42,450 nt of DNA, from assembly GCF_001428685.1 (NCBI RefSeq), contig NZ_LMIK01000010.1:1-42450 (forward strand), read 5' to 3'. The notes under the pieces were generated by a model. That model was not told the origin of the DNA. It searched no databases and was given only the letters and a program-made list of their open reading frames with translations. The stretch comes from Lysobacter sp. Root76 (GTDB taxonomy: Bacteria; Pseudomonadota; Gammaproteobacteria; Xanthomonadales; Xanthomonadaceae). Of this stretch, positions 27,618-34,102 are shown piece after piece (positions within the stretch are counted from its first letter, which is position 1; each line of letters starts with the position of its first letter). A program made the position numbers and the translations under genes.

Positions 27618-29132
27618 ATGAATCTGGCGATCGTGCACAGCCGTGCGCGTACGGGCGTCCGTGCGCCCGCGGTCCGGGTCGAGGTCCACCTCGCCGGCGG
27701 CCTGCCCTCGATGTCCATCGTCGGCCTGCCCGAAGCCGCGGTGCGCGAGGCCAAGGACCGCGTGCGCGCAGCGATCCAGTGCGCCCAGTTCGAGTTCCCG
27801 GCCCGCCGCATCACCGTCAACCTGGCGCCGGCCGACCTGCCCAAGGACGGCGGGCGCTACGATCTGGCGATCGCACTGGGCATCCTCGCCGCCAGCGGCC
27901 AGGTGCCGTTGGACGCGCTGGGCGACTACGAATTCCTGGGCGAACTGGCCCTGACCGGCGAACTGCGCGCGATCGACGGCGTGCTGCCGGCCGCGTTGGC
28001 CACGGCCGAGGCTGGACGCAAGCTGGTGGTGCCGGCCGGCAACGGCGCCGAAGCCGCGCTGGCCAGCCGGGTCGAGGCCATGACCGCGCGCACCCTGCTC
28101 GAAGTCTGCGCCCTGCTGTCGGCGCGCAAACCGCTGCCGGCCGCGATCGCCGTGCCGACCCGCCGCGTTCCAGGACCGGACCTGGAAGATGTGCGCGGCC
28201 AGAGCCAGGCGCGGCGCGCGCTGGAGATCGCCGCCGCCGGCGGCCACCACCTGCTGCTGATCGGCCCGCCCGGCTGCGGCAAGACCCTGCTGGCCGCGCG
28301 CCTGCCCGGCCTGCTGCCGGACGCCGACGAGGACGAAGCCCTGGAAGCAGCCGCCATCGCCTCAATCAGCGGCCGCGGCCTGGACCCGGCGCGCTGGCGC
28401 GAGCGCCCGTTCCGTTCGCCCCATCACACCGCCAGCGCGGTCGCCCTGGTCGGTGGCGGCGCCGAACCGCGCCCGGGAGAGATCTCGCTCGCGCACCACG
28501 GCGTGCTGTTTCTCGACGAACTGCCCGAGTGGGACCGGCGCGCGTTGGAAGTGCTGCGCGAACCTTTGGAGTCGGGCGTGGTGACGGTGTCGCGCGCCGC
28601 GCGCAGCTCCGAATTCCCGGCCCGCTTCCAACTGGTCGCGGCCATGAACCCCTGCCCCTGCGGCTGGGCCGGCGACCGCAGCGGCCGCTGCCACTGCGGC
28701 ATCGACGCGATCCGCCGCTACCGCGCCCGCGTGTCCGGGCCGATGCTGGACCGGATTGATCTGCATGTCGAAGTGCCGCGGCTGGCGCCGACCGAACTGC
28801 GCGCGGACGCGCCGCCGGGCGAATCCAGCGCCGAGGTCCGCGTGCGCGTGGCCCAGGCGCGCGAGCTGCAGCGCAGCCGCGCCGGCAAGGTCAACGCGCA
28901 GATGACCCAGGCCGAAACCTCGGCGACCTGCCGCCTCGACGACCGCGACTACGGCCTGCTCGAACGCGCGGTGGAAACCCTGCAGCTGTCGGCGCGTTCG
29001 ACCCACCGCATCCTGCGCGTCGCGCGCACCATCGCCGACCTGGCCGGCAGCCCGCGCATCCACAGCGCGCACCTGACCGAGGCGATCGGCTATCGGCGCG
29101 CGGACCGCGGCCAGTTCAACCAGGCGGCTTGA
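27618..29132 (+). CDS. comM: YifB/ComM Mg-chelatase-like AAA+ ATPase
   Basis: Helicase that promotes branch migration during natural transformation in Vibrio and Haemophilus. The 504-residue protein has an N-terminal Lon-like domain (VRVEVHLAGGLPSMSIVGLP, with SPVRASS-like ends), then a Mg-chelatase AAA+ core. Walker A is GPPGCGKTLLAARLPG (near residue 216), Walker B is GVLFLDELPEW, and there is the zinc-type MNPCPCGW...GRCHC cysteine cluster with YRARVSGPMLDRIDLHVEVP. The C-terminal domain ends SPRIHSAHLTEAIGYRR. Start ATG at 27618. It follows ubiK by 10 bp and ends 18 bp from a convergent gene. Presence does not prove competence. Confidence 0.95.
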   Translation: MNLAIVHSRARTGVRAPAVRVEVHLAGGLPSMSIVGLPEAAVREAKDRVRAAIQCAQFEFPARRITVNLAPADLPKDGGRYDLAIALGILAASGQVPLDALGDYEFLGELALTGELRAIDGVLPAALATAEAGRKLVVPAGNGAEAALASRVEAMTARTLLEVCALLSARKPLPAAIAVPTRRVPGPDLEDVRGQSQARRALEIAAAGGHHLLLIGPPGCGKTLLAARLPGLLPDADEDEALEAAAIASISGRGLDPARWRERPFRSPHHTASAVALVGGGAEPRPGEISLAHHGVLFLDELPEWDRRALEVLREPLESGVVTVSRAARSSEFPARFQLVAAMNPCPCGWAGDRSGRCHCGIDAIRRYRARVSGPMLDRIDLHVEVPRLAPTELRADAPPGESSAEVRVRVAQARELQRSRAGKVNAQMTQAETSATCRLDDRDYGLLERAVETLQLSARSTHRILRVARTIADLAGSPRIHSAHLTEAIGYRRADRGQFNQAA

Positions 29133-29150
29133 GCCCGCCGCCCGCCCGGC

Positions 29151-29627
29151 TTACAAGCCCGAGCAATTCTCGCCGCAGACCTTGGGTCTCTCGAGGAAAC
29201 CGCGCGCGCCTTCGCGAGCCTCGCGCATCTCGGCCTGGGTGCCGCAACGGGTCTTCTTCATGCCGGTGCCGCTCACGCGTTCGCGCCAGCACACGTCCTG
29301 ATCGTCGCGTGCGCTGCGGGTGTCGACGATTTCGGCGTTGATGCGCTCCAGGGCGTTCTCCAGCCGGATCTTTTCGTCCATCGACAGCTGGTCCAGGGAC
29401 TGCTTGCCCTCGGCGACCGCGAACACTTCCTTCTGCGCCTTTCGGATCGCATTGGCCTGGCGCGGGCTGAGACCTTCGAAGCGGTTGCCGTCGAGATCGG
29501 CCTGAATCTCGCGCTGTTGCTCCAGCACGATCTGCAAGCGGTCGCGGCCGTCGGCCGACGCGTTCTCGGCTGCCGACAAGGGCCCTGCGGCCAGGGCCAG
29601 CAGCAGACACAGCACTAGACGTTTCAT
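29151..29627 (-). CDS. Small exported protein, paralogue A of four
   Basis: The 158-residue product has a Sec signal peptide (MKRLVLCLLLALAAGPLSA, cut near residue 19) and a helical middle (residues about 28-105). Its Cys-containing end is DDQDVCWRERVSGTGMKKTRCGT, then MREAREGAR and a terminal pair VCGENC. It is the most divergent of four tandem genes that share C-x-R/E-R-x(2)-x-G-(S/T)...RxC-x-T-x-AxxR. It is last in the series and ends 18 bp from comM, convergent. The ATG at 29627 has GGAG 8 bases upstream. Predicted periplasmic and function unknown. The terminal CxxxC is shared in type only with paralogue B (CxxC). Confidence 0.85.
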   Translation of the reverse strand: MKRLVLCLLLALAAGPLSAAENASADGRDRLQIVLEQQREIQADLDGNRFEGLSPRQANAIRKAQKEVFAVAEGKQSLDQLSMDEKIRLENALERINAEIVDTRSARDDQDVCWRERVSGTGMKKTRCGTQAEMREAREGARGFLERPKVCGENCSGL

Positions 29628-29996
29628 GGCGATGACTCCGTGTGTGGAGCGTGGGCGCTGCCGCGATCGCTGAAGAAGCAGGCGGTGTCGCGGGCCTGGC
29701 TCGTTTGGTCTTTCCCCGAGCCGGACATTACGCCGCCCCGCCACCGGCTTCAACGGCCGCAGGCACCGCAGGTCGGAAACGCGGAACGGCGCCTGGCGCG
29801 CCGATCGGGGCCGGCCGCCTTCGCCGCGTCGCGGCGGTGCGGATTCGCATTCGCGGCTGGCCGGCCAAGGCCATGAACTTGCCGGCGATAGCTACGCGCA
29901 GATAGGCGCGCGCCGAAACGAAACAGGCGGCCCGAAGGCCGCCTGTCCGGGCATCGCGTCGCGACACCCACCGCTTGCGCGCGTGGAGCGCGGCGA
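29628..29996. other. Intergenic region between paralogues A and B
   Basis: This 369-bp stretch has no supported gene. It contains the terminator of paralogue B at 29913-29945. The rest, toward A, should hold the promoter of A, but I find no convincing -35/-10 pair. Open frames across it are shadows. Confidence 0.5.
29913..29945 (-). terminator. Rho-independent terminator of paralogue B with UUCG tetraloop
   Basis: On the minus strand the 9-bp stem CAGGCGGCC has loop TTCG and its exact complement, followed by TTTCGTTTCGG. It starts about 50 bp after the stop of paralogue B. The cUUCGg loop is unusually stable, so termination should be strong. Confidence 0.8.
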
Positions 29997-30470
29997 TCAG
30001 TTGCTCTTGCAGTCGGCGCAGCCGCCGCGGCTGTCCATTTGGTTGCGCGCGGCGTCGCGCTCTTCGCGCATCTGCGCGACGGTCTTGCACACGCGCTCGC
30101 GGCGCGTGCTGCCCAGGATCTGACGACGCTCGCAAACCAGGCGCTCGTCTTCGGTCTTGTTGATCGCAGCTTCGATCCACTCCAGCGCATTGAAGACTTC
30201 GGTCTTCTGCTCTTCGTTGAGATCGTCGGTCGAGCTCTTGCCTTCGAGCGTGCGCAGCACTTCGCCCTGCTTGGCCAGCAGCTGCGAACGGGTGTCGGCG
30301 TTGAGGTTCTTGTAACGGCCAGTGCGCGACTCGACGCCGGCGCGGATCTCCGCCTGCTGGCTGCGGATCGACTCGACCTGCAACGCGTTGCGGTCCACCG
30401 AAGCGAACGCGGCCGGCGCAGCCAGCAGGCCGCCGAGCACGAGGGCCATCACTACCTTCTTCATCGACAT
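29997..30470 (-). CDS. Small exported protein, paralogue B of four
   Basis: The 157-residue product has a signal peptide (MSMKKVVMALVLGGLLAAPAAFA, cut about residue 23 before SVDR), a helical body with ESIRSQQAEIRA and LLAKQ, and the shared block EVFNALEWIEAAI. The Cys motif is DERLVCERRQILGSTRRERVCKT and the tail ends GGCADCKSN. It is strongly similar to paralogue D from the signal cleavage site on. Paralogue C is intermediate and A most divergent. The start is ATG at 30470 (ATG at 30464 possible). Neither has a strong Shine-Dalgarno. A promoter is predicted at 30501-30529 and a strong terminator follows, so it appears monocistronic. Confidence 0.87.
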   Translation of the reverse strand: MSMKKVVMALVLGGLLAAPAAFASVDRNALQVESIRSQQAEIRAGVESRTGRYKNLNADTRSQLLAKQGEVLRTLEGKSSTDDLNEEQKTEVFNALEWIEAAINKTEDERLVCERRQILGSTRRERVCKTVAQMREERDAARNQMDSRGGCADCKSN

Positions 30471-30500
30471 TGGAACGATCCGTGGTTTTTGGAGCACCCG

Positions 30501-30529
30501 AACATACTTTGCCGAATCGGCCGTGTCGA
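30501..30529 (-). promoter_or_regulatory. Candidate sigma70 promoter of paralogue B
   Basis: On the minus strand TCGACA, 17 bp and TATGTT (-35 5/6, -10 4/6) lie 31 bp before the ATG at 30470. The distance and spacing are ideal. Confidence 0.5.
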
Positions 30530-30701
30530 CTGCCTCCCACCCTCTTTTTCGCAGCTTTGCGCCAAGCCGAATGCAGCTATCGGGGCGCCGCCCAAATAGA
30601 GCGATCGCCCAACCTGGCACGCGTAGGCAAGGCCCACCCAGGGGCCGGCCGTATTCAGGTCAGCGATGTTCATGGAACACGCCGCGATCCAGGCGCTTGC
30701 C

Positions 30702-30718
30702 GGCCCGCTTCGCGGGCC
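30702..30718 (-). terminator. Hairpin behind paralogue C, no U-tract
   Basis: GGCCCGC with loop GAA and its complement GCGGGCC (minus strand) lie 74 bp after the stop of paralogue C. The stem is stable, but there is no U-run, so a Rho-independent role is doubtful. Confidence 0.35.
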
Positions 30719-30791
30719 TCGTGTTCCTCGGTTACGGTCTCGCCGAAAATCGCTGGCGAATGCAGATCGCGCGGGTGTCGCCCGGGATGCG

Positions 30792-31265
30792 TCAGAGCTC
30801 GGAAGTACCGAGCTGGCGCGGGCGATGATCGAGCTTCTGACGCGCGCGTTCGCGCTCGGCGCGCTGCTCGGCGACGGTATGGCAGACCCGGGTCACGCGC
30901 TGGCTGCCCAGGATCCGTTCGCGGTGGCAGATCGTGCGCTCGTCCTCGGTGCCGTTGATCTTGGCCTCGATCCATTCCAGGCGGTTGAAGACCTCGACCT
31001 GCTCGTGCGCGTTCAGGTCCTCGGAGGTCGCCTTGTCCTCGATCAGGCTCAGCAGTTCCAGCTGCTTGGTCAGCAGTTCGACGCGCTCGCCGGTCGGCAA
31101 CTCGCGGTAACGGCCGCGCTGGGCCTGGTCGTCGGCGCGGATCTGCTTCTGCTGCTCGATGATCGCCACCATCGGCACCGGCGGTGCCGGCGGCACCTCC
31201 GGCTTCGGGCCGGCCGCTGCCAGGGCGGGCGCCAGCAGCAGTACGGACAGGACGAGGATGCGCAT
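30792..31265 (-). CDS. Small exported protein, paralogue C of four
   Basis: The 157-residue product has a signal peptide (MRILVLSVLLLAPALAAA) and a short proline-rich start to the mature part (PKPEVPPAPPVP). The helical body contains IIEQQKQIRAD and LLTKQLELLSL, and the shared EVFNRLEWIEAKINGTEDER is followed by the Cys motif CHRERILGSQRVTRVCHT and a basic tail without further Cys. It differs from B and D by the proline-rich linker and by lacking the ASVDR start. The ATG at 31265 has GGGAG at 8 bases. A candidate promoter lies at 31317-31345. Predicted periplasmic, function unknown. Confidence 0.86.
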   Translation of the reverse strand: MRILVLSVLLLAPALAAAGPKPEVPPAPPVPMVAIIEQQKQIRADDQAQRGRYRELPTGERVELLTKQLELLSLIEDKATSEDLNAHEQVEVFNRLEWIEAKINGTEDERTICHRERILGSQRVTRVCHTVAEQRAERERARQKLDHRPRQLGTSEL

Positions 31266-31316
31266 CGCCGGAACTCCCTGGCTGGGCGACGGAAACACCG
31301 TCGCGATCGGCAGCCA

Positions 31317-31345
31317 GAGATACACGCGGCGACGGCGCAAGGCAA
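31317..31345 (-). promoter_or_regulatory. Candidate sigma70 promoter of paralogue C
   Basis: On the minus strand TTGCCT, 17 bp and TATCTC end 51 bp before the ATG at 31265. The hexamers are 4/6 each, with ideal spacing. Confidence 0.4.
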
Positions 31346-31406
31346 CGCCTCGCGTCGAAATACGCGCTTGGGACTAAGCCGTCCGGGTGAATTCAGGACG
31401 GCCGGC

Positions 31407-31428
31407 CCGGCGGCGGCGATGCCGCCGG
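31407..31428 (-). repeat. 8-bp hairpin downstream of paralogue D and its extension
   Basis: CCGGCGGC and its exact complement surround a 6-base loop. It lies 8 bp after the stop of the in-frame extension. There is no U-tract, so it is at best a weak terminator or a 3'-end stabiliser. Confidence 0.35.
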
Positions 31429-31435
31429 ACAGGTT

Positions 31436-31582
31436 TCAGGGTCGCTGCACGCCGCCGGAAAGGGGGCCCGACTGCGGCACGCAGAGGGCCGAGTCGCCCT
31501 TCCATTCGTGCGCGTACCGGATCAGGTTTTCGCGCTCGGCGATGGTCGCAAAGCGGGTTTCGCGCAGGTCGGTGCGTTCGCC
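31436..31582 (-). other. In-frame 48-codon open extension after the paralogue D stop
   Basis: After the TAA of gene D the same frame stays open for 48 codons and reads GERTDLRETRFATIAEREN ... then HEWKGDSALCVPQSG, closed by TGA at 31436-31438. The composition looks coding (charged, amphipathic, few rare codons). It may be a decayed C-terminus, a readthrough product or a chance open frame, since GC-rich DNA gives long open frames. No start codon with a Shine-Dalgarno was found for an independent gene. Confidence 0.35.
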
Positions 31583-32029
31583 TTACTGGCGCACTTCGCC
31601 GTTCTGCAGCCGCTCACGGGCGGATTCGCGCTCGGCGCGGATCTGGGCGGCGGTGCGGCACACGCGCTCTTTGCGGTTGCTGCCCAGGACCTGGCGACGC
31701 TCGCACACCATGCGCTCGTCGTCGGCCGAGTTGATCGCCGCTTCGATCCACTCCAAAGCGTTGAACACTTCGGTTTTCTGGTCCTCGTTGAGGTCCTGGG
31801 TCGACTGCTTGCCTTCCATCAGATGGAACAGTTGCTGCTGCTTGGCCAGCAGTTCGCCGCGCGTGTGGGTGGGCATGTCCTTGTAGCGGCCGTTGGCGGC
31901 CTGGACCGCGGCGCGGATTTCGCTCTGCTGGGAACGGATCGATTCGAACTGCAGCACGCCACGGTCGACCGAGGCGAACGAGAGGGGGGCCACCAGCAAC
32001 AACGACAGGGCCCAGGCTCGGAACTTCAT
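31583..32029 (-). CDS. Small exported protein, paralogue D of four
   Basis: The 148-residue product has a signal peptide (MKFRAWALSLLLVAPLSFA, cut near residue 19 before SVDR), a helical body with ESIRSQQSEIRA and LLAKQQQLF, and EVFNALEWIEAAIN. The Cys motif is DERMVCERRQVLGSNRKERVCRT and the tail is charged. It is the nearest relative of paralogue B, with which it shares the start of the mature protein, and it lacks the terminal Cys pair. The ATG at 32029 has GGAG at 8 bases. It is the gene nearest the RiPP dehydrogenase, 429 bp downstream on the same strand. Function unknown. Confidence 0.88.
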   Translation of the reverse strand: MKFRAWALSLLLVAPLSFASVDRGVLQFESIRSQQSEIRAAVQAANGRYKDMPTHTRGELLAKQQQLFHLMEGKQSTQDLNEDQKTEVFNALEWIEAAINSADDERMVCERRQVLGSNRKERVCRTAAQIRAERESARERLQNGEVRQ

Positions 32030-32458
32030 GGGGCGAACTCCTGGATGGCGAACGACGATTGCGAGCGATCGACGTTACGCCGGCAAAATGCGGCCTTCAA
32101 CCGCCGGGCGTCGCCCGCCGCAGGCGCGCCTCGCCGGACTTGGCCCTAGCAAGGTCAATGACTTAGGCTCGACTGGGCCGGCCCCGGCACCCGCGCCGGC
32201 GATGCCGGAACAGCGTCGCTCTGCGGCCAACCGTGCCTGCGCTGCGCCGGACCGTGGCCGGGCGGATCTCTCCGGCCGGATGAATGGGTGCCGCTGTGGG
32301 ACGGCGCTGACGGCGGGGTCGGGGCGACGCGGCGACGTCTATCAAAAGGAGCGTTCGTACTAGAAACAACGAGCGCAGCCGGCCTGTCATCGTCCACGGC
32401 GGGTGGCCGGCTCGGGCCCTTGGCCCCGGCCCGAACGGCCCGGCCCATTCGAGGTCCC
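32030..32458. other. Intergenic region between SagB-like gene and paralogue D
   Basis: This 429-bp stretch has no supported gene. A weak promoter candidate for paralogue D is TTGAAG, 17 bp, TAACGT (minus strand, 32072-32100). The region is rich in GGCC-type palindromes and its open frames on both strands have no conserved features. No tRNA, terminator with U-tract or repeat was recognised. Confidence 0.5.
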
Positions 32459-33664
32459 TCAGCCCTCTGGCCGGTCCGGCGCCCGCTCGAACCCAGCCTC
32501 GGGCGCCCATACCGCACCACCGGGATCGAATTCGGCCGTGCTGCGCTCCGCCGAGCGCCAGCCGAAGCCGCACACCGCCAAGGGACCTTCGATCAGAGGA
32601 TCCAGGCCGAACGCACGTTCGATATCGACCTCGTTGACCGCGCAGGTCACGAACGCGCCCAGCCCCAGCTCGGTCGCGCTCAGGTACAGGGTCTGCGACA
32701 GGTGGCCGCTGTCCAGCACCAGGGCGCGGTAGGCCTTGGCGTGGTGGCGGTACTTCCAGAAACAGCGCGCGTAACGCGGCGCCAGCACCGCCAGCACCGG
32801 CGCGCCGGCGAACCAGTGCTGGCCGGCCAGCGCGCGCAGCGCGAATGCGGCCAGGGCTTCGTTCGGCGGCGGCAGCGGTTCCAGCGCGTGCGCGACCGGG
32901 TGGTAGTGGTACAGCCCAGGCGCCACGCCTTCGACGTTTTGCACCACCAGGTAGGCTTCGGTCGGATGCAGGCCGCCGGCCGAGGGCGTGTGCTTTTTCA
33001 GGAACACCGCGTCGTCGTGGGTCCGCAACTGGGCCTGGGCGGCGAACGTGCGTTGCAGCATGTGCGCGAACAAGTGCTGCGGCAGCGGCCGTTCGCGGTC
33101 GAAGTTGCGGCAGGTGGCGCGGCGCGCGAGCAGCGCATCGAATTCGCCCGGCGCGATCTCCGGCAAGGCGATGCGTTGCGCGGCCGGGACCCGCTCGTGC
33201 ACCGGCGGCGGCGGCGCACCGAGTTTGTCGAGCAGACCGGACACGGTGGTCATGTCCTTGGCCTCCATGTCGGCCACGCCATCCACGCCCTCCCAACGCG
33301 CCAGCCGGTGCAGCATCGCCGACGCCGGCCACCAATGGCCGTCGCGCAGCCGTTGGTCGCGTTCGCGGTGGCCGGCGTGGGCCGGGTCTTCGCCGATCAG
33401 CAGGCCGAGCGCGAGCAGGCGTTCGAGCGCGGCGGGCGGCGCCTCGGCCAGCGTTTCGGTGGAACTCCATTCGCCGGGGCTGAGCCGGCCGAGCAGTTCG
33501 CGCTCGTCGGCGTCGATCTCGATTTCGCCGTCCAGATGCGCGGCCAAGGCCAGCCAGCGCCGTTGGCGCCGCAGTCCGGCGCCGCCGCTGAGCAGGGACG
33601 ACAGATCGAAGCCGATCTCCTCGCGCGGTTCCAGAAACACCACCGCGCATCGCCGCACCCGCAT
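32459..33664 (-). CDS. SagB-related putative peptide-maturation dehydrogenase
   Basis: Flavin-dependent nitroreductase-fold protein of the SagB/ThcOx group, which in RiPP pathways oxidises azolines to azoles. The 401-residue product has an N-terminal part starting MRVRRCAVVFLEPREEIGFD and a flavoprotein domain at about residues 176-385: LLARRATCRNFDRERPL, KKHTPSAGGLHPTEAYLVV, GLYHYHPVAHALEPL, KYRHHAKAYRALVLDSGHL, and the end GFGWRSAERSTAEFD. It fits what I recall as TIGR04511 (putative peptide maturation dehydrogenase). The frame opens at 33721, but I prefer ATG at 33664, with GGGAG six bases upstream and the typical MRVRR start. It is divergent from the precursor. No YcaO cyclodehydratase is in the window. 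Confidence 0.88.
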   Translation of the reverse strand: MRVRRCAVVFLEPREEIGFDLSSLLSGGAGLRRQRRWLALAAHLDGEIEIDADERELLGRLSPGEWSSTETLAEAPPAALERLLALGLLIGEDPAHAGHRERDQRLRDGHWWPASAMLHRLARWEGVDGVADMEAKDMTTVSGLLDKLGAPPPPVHERVPAAQRIALPEIAPGEFDALLARRATCRNFDRERPLPQHLFAHMLQRTFAAQAQLRTHDDAVFLKKHTPSAGGLHPTEAYLVVQNVEGVAPGLYHYHPVAHALEPLPPPNEALAAFALRALAGQHWFAGAPVLAVLAPRYARCFWKYRHHAKAYRALVLDSGHLSQTLYLSATELGLGAFVTCAVNEVDIERAFGLDPLIEGPLAVCGFGWRSAERSTAEFDPGGAVWAPEAGFERAPDRPEG

Positions 33665-33701
33665 ATTCCGCTCCCGCGCTGCATTTTTACGGAGTTTGAG
33701 G

Positions 33702-33730
33702 TTGTCCCGTACGTGGGACAAGGATAGATT
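33702..33730. promoter_or_regulatory. Divergent RiPP promoter with shared inverted repeat TTGTCCC-N6-GGGACAA
   Basis: A perfect-arm inverted repeat (33702-33721) lies between the dehydrogenase and precursor genes. TTGTCC of the left arm is the -35 of a plus-strand promoter with a 17-bp spacer and TAGATT (33725-33730), 46 bp before the precursor ATG. TTGTCC of the right arm, read on the minus strand, can serve as the -35 for the dehydrogenase promoter, with a weaker -10 (TCAAAC or CAAACT). One bound dimer would control both. The 7-N6-7 architecture resembles sites of CRP/FNR-class regulators, but the sequence is not the CRP consensus. Confidence 0.7.
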
Positions 33731-33775
33731 CCTCGGCTATCGGGGCCGCAACAGGCTCTGCTAGGGGGAGTACCG

Positions 33776-34102
33776 ATGGGCAACGACAACAGCAGGGGGC
33801 ATCCGCCCCTGGATCCGAAGATCGCCGACAAGCTGCTCGACAAGCTCGGCAACGACGATCATTTCCGCGAGCTATTCGTTCAGGACCCGGCCGCCGCGCT
33901 GGGACGGGTCGGCCTGGCGCCGGCGCAGACCAAGGCCGCACTGTCCGATACGAGCTGCATGATGGTGGCGAACATCGCCCCGAAAGAAGAAATCCAGGCC
34001 TCGCGCGATGAGCTGCGCAGCTACCTGACCTCGGAAGACACCCACACGGTGGTTCACTGCTTCGAAGCGGGCAGCGTCGCGTCCAGCCTGCGCATCAAGT
34101 AA
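33776..34102 (+). CDS. Putative RiPP precursor peptide, NHLP-related
   Basis: The 108-residue protein looks like a nitrile-hydratase-leader type precursor, as I recall TIGR04509 (putative modified peptide). After a polar start it has KIADKLLDKLGNDDHFRELF and the leader-like FVQDPAAALGRVGLAPAQ (about residues 38-53). Next come SDTSCMMVANIAPKEEIQAS, a charged helix DELRSYLT, and a terminal region HTVVHCFEAGSVASSLRIK. Cys61 and one in the tail are the only two cysteines. It has no signal peptide or membrane segment. The core boundary is uncertain. ATG at 33776 has a strong Shine-Dalgarno (GGGGGAG, 5 bases). It is divergent from the dehydrogenase and its last 49 bp overlap the convergent cyclase gene. 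Confidence 0.85.
   Translation: MGNDNSRGHPPLDPKIADKLLDKLGNDDHFRELFVQDPAAALGRVGLAPAQTKAALSDTSCMMVANIAPKEEIQASRDELRSYLTSEDTHTVVHCFEAGSVASSLRIK

Larger units (their letters stand above)
30471..30791. other. Intergenic region between paralogues B and C
   Basis: This 321-bp region has no supported gene. It holds the candidate promoter of B (30501-30529) and a 7-bp hairpin behind C (30702-30718). Nothing else recognisable was seen on either strand. Confidence 0.5.
31266..31582. other. Intergenic region between paralogues C and D
   Basis: This 317-bp region has the candidate promoter of C (31317-31345), a hairpin (31407-31428) and, next to D, a 48-codon in-frame continuation of gene D past its stop (31436-31582). 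Nothing else recognisable was seen. Confidence 0.5.

Noticed and set aside
29151-32029. Paralogues A-D as further RiPP precursors
   Set aside because: All four have Sec signal peptides and stable-looking helical bodies, unlike the leaderless cytoplasmic NHLP precursor.
33702-33721. CRP/Clp binding site
   Set aside because: Arms are TTGTCCC/GGGACAA. The CRP consensus TGTGA-N6-TCACA differs at the key positions, so only the architecture is alike.
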